A stretch of DNA of 64,000 nucleotides, taken from contig NZ_LN681225.1 of assembly GCF_000953655.1 (NCBI RefSeq), forward strand, positions 2,321,001-2,385,000, in the 5' to 3' direction. Position 1 is the stretch's first letter; each line of letters starts with the position of its first letter. This document shows, piece after piece, positions 58,141 to 64,000 of the stretch. The translations under genes and the position numbers were made by a program. The DNA is from Legionella hackeliae (GTDB taxonomy: Bacteria > Pseudomonadota > Gammaproteobacteria > Legionellales > Legionellaceae). The notes beneath the pieces were generated by a model. That model was not told the origin of the DNA. It did no database searches and worked only from the letters and a program-made list of their open reading frames with translations.

Positions 58141-59427
58141 ATGCTCGGTCGAACTAAAAAACTGTCAAATTTCAGTCATTCAATATTAACTAATGCTACC
58201 TGTTTACGTCCTGATAATGAAACTCAAGTTGCCGAAGCTTTTACTGACTCTCAAACCTTATTAGCACGTGGCAACGGTTCAAGTTATGGAGACTGCTGTT
58301 TCAATAGTGAGGGAGTTATTGTTGAAACCTCTCGTTTGAATCATCTAATATCATTCGACACATCAACAGGTATTTTAATCGCTCAAGGAGGTGTCAGTTT
58401 TGCTGACCTTTTCTCCATTAACCCGCAGTACGTTCCTCCAGTTATTCCTGGAACCCTGCGAGCAACTCTTGCCGGTGGTGTTGCCAATGATGTGCATGGC
58501 AAAAATAACCATCAAGCCGGCAGTTTTGGACAACACGTGGCATGGCTGGAATTGCAGTTAAACAACAAGTCTTTTACCTGTAGTCCCCAAAAGAATCGTG
58601 ACCTTTTTTATGCTACCATTGGCGGCTTGGGTTTAACAGGAATCATTAAACGAGTAGCTCTTAATATGCGCAAGGCTTCCTCCTTTGTTGAGGTAGAAAC
58701 CGAAAAATATACCGAATTAAAGCCACTACTTAAGCGGATGCAATCTCAGGGAACTCAGTATGACTATCAGGTTGCTTGGCTTGATTTACTTAATCAGGAG
58801 CGTTGTGCTCTGTTGTCAGGGGCAAATCATACCGAGAAAACCATCAAAAAGGGACGTTATCATTTAGCTATTCCTAAATTGCCCTTCCGTGTCGTGACGG
58901 CATGGAATATGAAATTATTTAATCGTTGGTACTTCAAATACTCTCATACTAAAAAACGAAACCTACCCCTGTATCATTTTAATAACCCTCTGGATGCTGT
59001 TCAACATTGGAATCGGCTATACGGAAAGAAAGGTTTACTACAATTCCAGGCCGTTTTCGCTGCAGATACGGCACAAAATACTATTGAGCAATTGTTACAG
59101 ATTATAAATAAGACCGAAGCCACACCAACTCTTGCTGTATTGAAATATTTTACCCAATACGGCAGTGGCCTTTTATCATTTACTCAGCCAGGATTTACTT
59201 TAGCTGCTGATTTTATTAATAATCATCAAGCGCAAATAGCAATGCGAGCCATGAATGAACAGATTACTCAAATAGGCGGAAAGTGTTATTTGGCAAAAGA
59301 TTTATTTTTAACGCCTGATCAATTTCGTCATCAATATCCACATTATGAGGAATTTATTGACGTGCTATCCCATTACAAAAGTCCTATGCGCTCTGACTTA
59401 AGTAGACGTTTAGGAATTACATCATGA
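58141..59427 (+). CDS. DprE1-like FAD-dependent oxidase subunit of a polyprenyl-phosphoribose epimerase
   Basis: In mycobacteria DprE1 oxidises the 2'-hydroxyl of decaprenylphosphoryl ribose, and DprE2 then reduces the ketone to give arabinose. The 428 residues match this family along their length: GNGSSYGDCCF, PVIPGTLRATLAGGVANDVH, then GKNNHQAGSFG, and near the end YLAKDLFLT with the conserved active-site lysine. The cysteine targeted by benzothiazinones (C387 of M. tuberculosis, in NICVDFP) is alanine here (TLAADFI). No signal peptide. The next gene overlaps by four bases and encodes the reductase partner. Confidence 0.88.
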   Translation: MLGRTKKLSNFSHSILTNATCLRPDNETQVAEAFTDSQTLLARGNGSSYGDCCFNSEGVIVETSRLNHLISFDTSTGILIAQGGVSFADLFSINPQYVPPVIPGTLRATLAGGVANDVHGKNNHQAGSFGQHVAWLELQLNNKSFTCSPQKNRDLFYATIGGLGLTGIIKRVALNMRKASSFVEVETEKYTELKPLLKRMQSQGTQYDYQVAWLDLLNQERCALLSGANHTEKTIKKGRYHLAIPKLPFRVVTAWNMKLFNRWYFKYSHTKKRNLPLYHFNNPLDAVQHWNRLYGKKGLLQFQAVFAADTAQNTIEQLLQIINKTEATPTLAVLKYFTQYGSGLLSFTQPGFTLAADFINNHQAQIAMRAMNEQITQIGGKCYLAKDLFLTPDQFRHQYPHYEEFIDVLSHYKSPMRSDLSRRLGITS

Positions 59428-60146
59428 AAGCAAGAACCTGGGTCATTTTAGGTGCAACATCCATTATTGCTGAAGAATTTGCTCAATTAGCAGCACAAGC
59501 AAAACAGAATTTGATTCTGGTGGGCCGTCATTTGCAACAACTCGAAATTATAGCTGCCAATATCCGTTTACGTTATCAGGTGAAATGTGAGTTATTGCTT
59601 ATCGATTTTTCTAAAGATTTGCGTAATGTACTTGAATTGTTGCAATCCAAATCCGCTACCGAGTTGGATTTGTTTATCGCACATAGTGCTATGCTGCAAA
59701 ATCATGAACTTAATTTAATCGCAATTGAAGACTTGATACACACCAATGTTTTAAGCACCTTTCAATTGATTCATACCTATTTACAACGAACACAATCCAA
59801 TTACCATCTATTGTTTTTAAGCTCTGTAGCCGCTTGTCGCGGAAGAAGTAAAAATAGCGCCTACGGCGGCACCAAAGCAGCTATTGAAGTTTATCTAGAA
59901 GGACTGCAACAATCCGCCCCTAAAAACATGAGCATCACTGTTGCAAGATTGGGTTTTATTGATACCGCTCAAACCTATGGCAGCCCAGGAATTTTTTATG
60001 CTTCCCCACCAAAAGTATGTGCAAAAGCTTGTTGGCGTGCGACAAAAGCAGGTAAGCGCCTAATTTACCATCCGTTTTTCTGGCGTTTTATTATGGCAAT
60101 CATCAAGCACTTACCCTTTTTTATCTACAAAAGGATGAGATTTTAG
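59424..60146 (+). CDS. DprE2-like short-chain dehydrogenase
   Basis: The 240-residue SDR has the NAD(P) loop ILGATSIIAEEFAQ, the catalytic serine in FLSSVAACRG and the YxxxK pair in AYGGTKAAIE. Its C-terminal stretch HPFFWRFIMAIIKHLPFFIY parallels the hydrophobic end of DprE2. It is translationally coupled (ATGA) to the DprE1-like gene, so the two should form a two-step epimerase acting on a polyprenyl-linked sugar. No UbiA-like phosphoribosyl transferase lies next to it, so the substrate route is open. Confidence 0.86.
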   Translation: MKARTWVILGATSIIAEEFAQLAAQAKQNLILVGRHLQQLEIIAANIRLRYQVKCELLLIDFSKDLRNVLELLQSKSATELDLFIAHSAMLQNHELNLIAIEDLIHTNVLSTFQLIHTYLQRTQSNYHLLFLSSVAACRGRSKNSAYGGTKAAIEVYLEGLQQSAPKNMSITVARLGFIDTAQTYGSPGIFYASPPKVCAKACWRATKAGKRLIYHPFFWRFIMAIIKHLPFFIYKRMRF

Positions 60147-60150
60147 CTGC

Positions 60151-60348
60151 TTAACGGAAAAGCCTTATAGGCGGCAGCACGGGATGGATTATGCCAAAAA
60201 ATTGCAGAACATAAATAATTAAAATAATTAAAACTACAAGATTGAGCAGCGTCTTAATGGCTGAAGGCATCGGTATTAGTACATTGACCAGCCATAAAGC
60301 TATCCCAAAGACAATAATAAGGGCCAACAAATTTAATAGGTCGCTCAT
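60151..60348 (-). CDS. Small two-helix membrane protein (Thivi_2564-like)
   Basis: The 65-residue protein consists of two hydrophobic helices (about 4-26 and 33-52) around LVNVLIPMPSAIKTLLNLVV, the pattern of a small family found in many proteobacteria. ATG 60348 has AGGG upstream. Function unknown. It is convergent with the DprE2-like gene, only 4 bp away. Confidence 0.75.
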   Translation of the reverse strand: MSDLLNLLALIIVFGIALWLVNVLIPMPSAIKTLLNLVVLIILIIYVLQFFGIIHPVLPPIRLFR

Positions 60349-60682
60349 GATATTCCCTAACAGTAGCTTCCTTATTAGTGTAGTACAAATTTAAACATTC
60401 AGAGGGAATGAGTTATCATCCAATTTGTTAAATAATAACAATGCCTTATTGCTCGACTCCTTTGATTATGTCAGTTGAAATTGAGAAGAGGCAAGTGTAC
60501 TAGTTCTTAAAAGGCTGATGGTATAATTAACTTATTTAAATTTTTAACGCGCAGATTATTTGTGCATATGTGATTGGCTAAAGTATTCTTCTATGTTTAA
60601 TTGAAGAATATAAAAATGGAATTTAAACGGATTTTTTATAACGATTAGCTCTTTCAGGGCATACAAAAGAGTATTAAATATA
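60349..60682. other. 334-bp intergenic region, no gene seen
   Basis: AT-rich region between the small membrane protein gene and the EamA transporter gene. It must hold promoters for both, but I cannot choose one pattern with confidence. The minus-strand frame at 60556-60867 is a shadow of the transporter gene. Confidence 0.5.
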
Positions 60683-61558
60683 ATGAATAAAAATAAATCT
60701 ATTGTGGGGGCTGGAGCAATTTTGTTAGCCACCATGTTCTGGGGAATGACCTTTGCATTTATTAAGGATGCGGTTGCAACATTAGCACCATTTAATTTTT
60801 TATTTTGGCGTTTCGGTATCGCTAGCTTCTTATTATTTCTTATTTTTTGGAAAAAAATACAATTCAATCCGCAAACGCTATATCATGGCACCTTTTTAGG
60901 TCTTTTCCTGGCCGGTACAGTGATATTCCAAACTATCGGCCTACGCTACACCTCTGCCTCGACTGCCAGTTTTATCACGGGACTATCAGTAATATTAGTT
61001 GCCCTTTTCGAGTCCTTCCTTAAGAAACAGTGGCCCTCCATTTATGTAATTAGTGCCGCTTTAATTGCCTTGGTTGGTGTTGGTTTTATTACGCTTTCAG
61101 AAGGATTTACGGTTAATCAAGGTGATCTCTGGGTTTTATTATGTGCATTTTGTTTTGCCGGTTATATTATAAATGCAGGTAAAGCTTCTCAGCTTCACCA
61201 ACCACTCTCTTTAACGTTCATTCAATCAATTTTTGTTTGTATTCTAGCTGGAATCGCCAGCTTATTTTCTACAAAGCTTTCTATTCCTACAAAAATTAAT
61301 GTGTGGGTTGCCATTTTATTTTGCAGTATTTTTGCTTCAATTTTTGCTTTTTTGCTGCAACTTCAATTTCAAAAGTATGTTAGCTCTACTAAGGCAGCAA
61401 TTATTTTTTCTCTTGAACCTGTATTTGCCACAATAACTGCCGCAATTTATTTACATGAGCAATTAACTATCCAGTTTTTCATTGGCGCTTTATTGATATT
61501 TTTTGCGATTTTTCTCTCAGAAAAAAGAACTAAACAAAAAGTAATTCCGCAGGAATAA
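60683..61558 (+). CDS. DMT superfamily (EamA) transporter
   Basis: The 291-residue inner-membrane protein has ten predicted helices in two EamA repeats: GAILLATMFWGMTFAFIKDA near the start and ALFESFLKKQWPS at the end of the first repeat, then FAGYIINAGKAS and IIFSLEPVFATITAAIYLHE in the second. Such proteins export amino acids or metabolites. The substrate is not predictable. The ribosome site is weak (AAGAG). It is a single gene. Confidence 0.9.
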   Translation: MNKNKSIVGAGAILLATMFWGMTFAFIKDAVATLAPFNFLFWRFGIASFLLFLIFWKKIQFNPQTLYHGTFLGLFLAGTVIFQTIGLRYTSASTASFITGLSVILVALFESFLKKQWPSIYVISAALIALVGVGFITLSEGFTVNQGDLWVLLCAFCFAGYIINAGKASQLHQPLSLTFIQSIFVCILAGIASLFSTKLSIPTKINVWVAILFCSIFASIFAFLLQLQFQKYVSSTKAAIIFSLEPVFATITAAIYLHEQLTIQFFIGALLIFFAIFLSEKRTKQKVIPQE

Positions 61559-61740
61559 AGACAGAATGTCTGGTCTTACTATTAACAAAATTTATTGAGT
61601 TCCCCCGTAAAAATAACCTTATTATCGATGCTTATTCTGAAGCAATTAAAAGAGGGTTTGGTATTGACCAAAGGCTATTGGTCATTTTTTGTACTATATT
61701 TTTACTACCATGCTTTAAGGATTTAATGGGAGGGAACGAA

Positions 61741-61983
61741 ATGAGAAAGCAACTTTTAATGGTATTTGCGCTTAGCCTCCTGACCTTAGGACTAATCAGT
61801 TGCAGTGCAGTCAATACAGGAACTGAAGTCGTAGGATCGGGTGTCAATTATGTCGGAACAACCGGTACAAAAGTAGTAAAAACAGTTGGAACAGGAGTAG
61901 CAACGGGTACTGGTTATGTTGTTAGAACAGGCACTACGGTGGTTAAAACCGTTGGTACAGGAGTAAGCAATTTAACGCGATGA
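61741..61983 (+). CDS. Small lipoprotein with internal repeats
   Basis: ATG 61741 is preceded by GGAGGG. The 80-residue precursor has a lipoprotein signal with lipobox LISC (cysteine about residue 21), then a glycine/threonine/valine-rich mature part in which TVVKTVGTGV-type units recur (at about residues 44-54 and 67-77). The repeat suggests a flexible or amyloid-like beta segment on the envelope. Function unknown. The longer in-frame start at 61678 would destroy the signal peptide. Confidence 0.8.
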   Translation: MRKQLLMVFALSLLTLGLISCSAVNTGTEVVGSGVNYVGTTGTKVVKTVGTGVATGTGYVVRTGTTVVKTVGTGVSNLTR

Positions 61984-61988
61984 CAATC

Positions 61989-62016
61989 TGTTCTAGTCTT
62001 CAACAAGGCTAGAACA
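61989..62016 (+). terminator. Hairpin after the lipoprotein gene
   Basis: A 12-bp stem with one wobble (tgttctagtctt with aaggctagaaca) around a 4-nt loop begins 5 bases after the stop. The following T content is weak. Confidence 0.6.
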
Positions 62017-62188
62017 TTCAAATATATCATCCTAATTTCATTCGCACAGACTAAGAACTAAGCAACCCACACCGCCATCAAAAAATCCTGTACTCTGACT
62101 AATACAATTATGCACTGATGTTCCCCCAGGAACTCATTTGCATTTGTTGTGTCTTTAATTAACCCAATAATATACAGGAGTTTTTTGT

Positions 62189-64000
62189 ATGACACTTTCA
62201 ATCTATGAAATTGATCTTCCTTCTGCTCCACGAAAAGTTAAGCTAGACGACCTCACGCCTGATGGTAAATTATTAACCGACGAACAAACCAATCAAACTA
62301 TTCAACATATTGAACACAAAAGAAAGTCCTCAGGGAAAGCCTTAAAGAAAGCACCCTTCGCCCAAAGATTTAAAAAAAGTGAATTAAACATCCCTTACGA
62401 CATTATCGCTATAGATGACGATTATTACGTCATCTATTATGGCGCTAAACGTGATGCGCATCTGGGCATAGGAGGATTCGGTTATGTGAAACTAGCACAA
62501 AATATTAAAACTGGAATTTGGGTTGTATTGAAATTGACAGTCCCTGATCCAAAACAGAGAGAATACCTTATATTGCAACAAGCAAAATTAGCGATAGGCT
62601 ATCTTGAGCGCAATGTTTCTAAAAAGAATAGTTTTATCGAGTTTCAGATCAATCGAAATTCTTCCTGGTGGGTGCCTCAACAAGCCAATCTCTTAATGAC
62701 ACTTGCTGAAGGTACTTCATTAGCTGACCTATTTACTGGTAATTACGTTTTGTCTGTTAATAAATGGATTGAAATCATTCTACAGGTCCTCAAAGAATAT
62801 GAACAAATCAAAAAAAACGGCATAGTACATAAAGATCTTAAACTATCGAATATTTTCTATAGTTTTGCTGAAAATAAAGCAACCATTATTGATTATGGTG
62901 CATCTAGAAGAAAACGATTTTTTTTAAACACTACAAAAGAAAAAATAATATATACAGAAGGATACACTGCGCCTGAAATCGTAAAGAAAGGAAAATATAG
63001 CGAAGCATCAGATATTTATGCGCTTGGAGCAACTTTTTTTTACTTATTGTATTTAAATGATCCCAAGAAATCGCCGATTAATGATCCCACACTTTTTCAA
63101 AAACTTTATTCTTATTGTTTTTCTACCATGGCGAATCCTAATGCAGAGAATAGACCATCGACTGAAGAAACCATTACTTTTTTCGAAGAGGTTCAACACT
63201 CATTGTCTAATCTTTTGCCGAAACCATTTCGAAAAATTGCTTTATTGCCTGTCAGTGAGTATTTGCATTATAGGGATGAGGCGAAAACCTTAGACGAAAA
63301 TCAAGTACCTATTGTAGAAACATCGAATAGCCCTCCTTTAAAAGAAGAGAACGTTACACTGCCCAAGCAAGAGAATTACTTTACTAGTTTTATAACCTCT
63401 ACTTTTGCACTCATTAGCAATTATTTTTATTCAACGAATACAACACAACCCCAAGACGTTGTTGATAAATCCAAGGAAGGTAAAAGTGAACTACGACCAC
63501 CAAAGGAAATAAAAAAAAGATATGATCGCTCTTTTATAACCTCTTTAAAATTATTTGACGAGGTGTGGTTAATTGATACTTCCAAGAGAACCAAAAAAGA
63601 ATACATTCAATTACGTCGGGAACTAGAAGAACAAAGAATTATAGTTGGGCAACGCGGTTTTCTATCCGATAATGAAGATTTAAGCCTGTCTCTTCCTTCT
63701 ATTTTTAATTCCTTTTGTAAGGATAAAAAGAGTAAGCAACATAGATATTTTTGCATAACTGCCCAGAAAGAAATTAAACCGCCCCCAGGAATTTGCTCTA
63801 TTACATTGCAACCTGAAGAAGATGAACCTTATTACCAAAATATTATCGAAACTTACGCAAACCTCGAGATTTGTGAGGAATACAACCGTATAAAATCTTC
63901 TTTAACTAGCTTATCGATGGGGCAAGACATTGTAAAAAATACTATCGTTGATCTGGATAAGCATTTTACAGACGGAAATTTATCTTTAAGTTATCTAAAA
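62189..64000 (+). CDS. Eukaryotic-like Ser/Thr protein kinase, 3' end outside the window (probable effector)
   Basis: The frame runs 604 codons from ATG 62189 (CAGGAG nine bases upstream) to the window end without a stop. A kinase domain covers about residues 85-300. It has the glycine loop G93-I-G-G-F-G98, Lys115 in WVVLKLTV, the catalytic loop HKDLKLSN (His214, Asp216, Asn221), DYG at 235-237 in place of DFG, and GYTAPE. All catalytic residues are present, so activity is likely. No membrane or PASTA segment follows. The C-terminal region is charged and unrecognised. This architecture suits a LegK-type Dot/Icm kinase effector. Secretion is inferred. Confidence 0.85.
   Translation, partial: MTLSIYEIDLPSAPRKVKLDDLTPDGKLLTDEQTNQTIQHIEHKRKSSGKALKKAPFAQRFKKSELNIPYDIIAIDDDYYVIYYGAKRDAHLGIGGFGYVKLAQNIKTGIWVVLKLTVPDPKQREYLILQQAKLAIGYLERNVSKKNSFIEFQINRNSSWWVPQQANLLMTLAEGTSLADLFTGNYVLSVNKWIEIILQVLKEYEQIKKNGIVHKDLKLSNIFYSFAENKATIIDYGASRRKRFFLNTTKEKIIYTEGYTAPEIVKKGKYSEASDIYALGATFFYLLYLNDPKKSPINDPTLFQKLYSYCFSTMANPNAENRPSTEETITFFEEVQHSLSNLLPKPFRKIALLPVSEYLHYRDEAKTLDENQVPIVETSNSPPLKEENVTLPKQENYFTSFITSTFALISNYFYSTNTTQPQDVVDKSKEGKSELRPPKEIKKRYDRSFITSLKLFDEVWLIDTSKRTKKEYIQLRRELEEQRIIVGQRGFLSDNEDLSLSLPSIFNSFCKDKKSKQHRYFCITAQKEIKPPPGICSITLQPEEDEPYYQNIIETYANLEICEEYNRIKSSLTSLSMGQDIVKNTIVDLDKHFTDGNLSLSYLK

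Overview
The window is AT-rich gammaproteobacterial chromosome and fits the genus Legionella or a close relative. The signs are the gammaproteobacterial blocks ftsK-lolA-rarA, prfB-lysS and nrdAB. It also carries a Pseudomonas-type polar-flagellum set (fleSR, flhF, fleN, fliA, motCD) with no chemotaxis genes between fliA and motC. Scattered among these are orphan proteins that look like Dot/Icm effectors: a eukaryotic-like protein kinase, a candidate CE-clan cysteine protease and several lineage-specific proteins. No tRNA, rRNA, CRISPR array or intact insertion sequence was recognised.

Layout. 1-2531: the 3' part of clpB on the + strand. 2570-4417: two unrecognised minus-strand genes with their own promoter and a structured leader. 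4546-18226: one long minus-strand run, read in the order fleS, fleR, fliE, fliF, fliG, fliH, fliI, fliJ, then yhdP, a small membrane protein and mpl. Flagellar basal-body genes therefore lead directly into envelope and peptidoglycan-recycling genes. 18506-22608: dedA, a 206-bp inverted/tandem repeat element, a diguanylate cyclase gene broken by several frameshifts, an orphan gene and a type III polyketide synthase. 22655-26986: rarA, lolA and ftsK (transcribed ftsK to rarA). 27056-31838: trxB, aat and infA on +; pmbA divergent from a phosphodiester-glycosidase-like gene; a VOC protein. 31886-32892: a headless gene remnant and a membrane protein. 33067-37206: nrdAB with two NrdR-type boxes 31 bp apart, a promoter and a terminator. 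37226-41693: orphan and accessory genes, including the protease candidate and two small genes (47 and 53 codons) read from the sequence. 41793-46239: lysS, prfB (with its programmed frameshift), a Kdo hydroxylase, a cupin and a VOC protein. 46323-57907: the second flagellar run, read fliM, fliN, fliO, fliP, fliQ, fliR, flhB, flhA, flhF, fleN, fliA, motC, motD, DUF2802, behind a near-perfect sigma-54 promoter. 58141-64000: a DprE1/DprE2-like pair, small membrane and transport genes, a small lipoprotein, and a protein-kinase gene that runs off the window.

How the genes fit together. FleS/FleR is the two-component system that works with sigma-54, and FliA is the late flagellar sigma factor. FlhF and FleN set the position and number of flagella. 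The two fli/flh runs supply the MS ring, C ring, export gate and ATPase, and MotCD supplies stator units. Two genes expected in such clusters, fliK and fliL, are not present at either junction. The accessory genes lie singly between housekeeping blocks rather than in one island.
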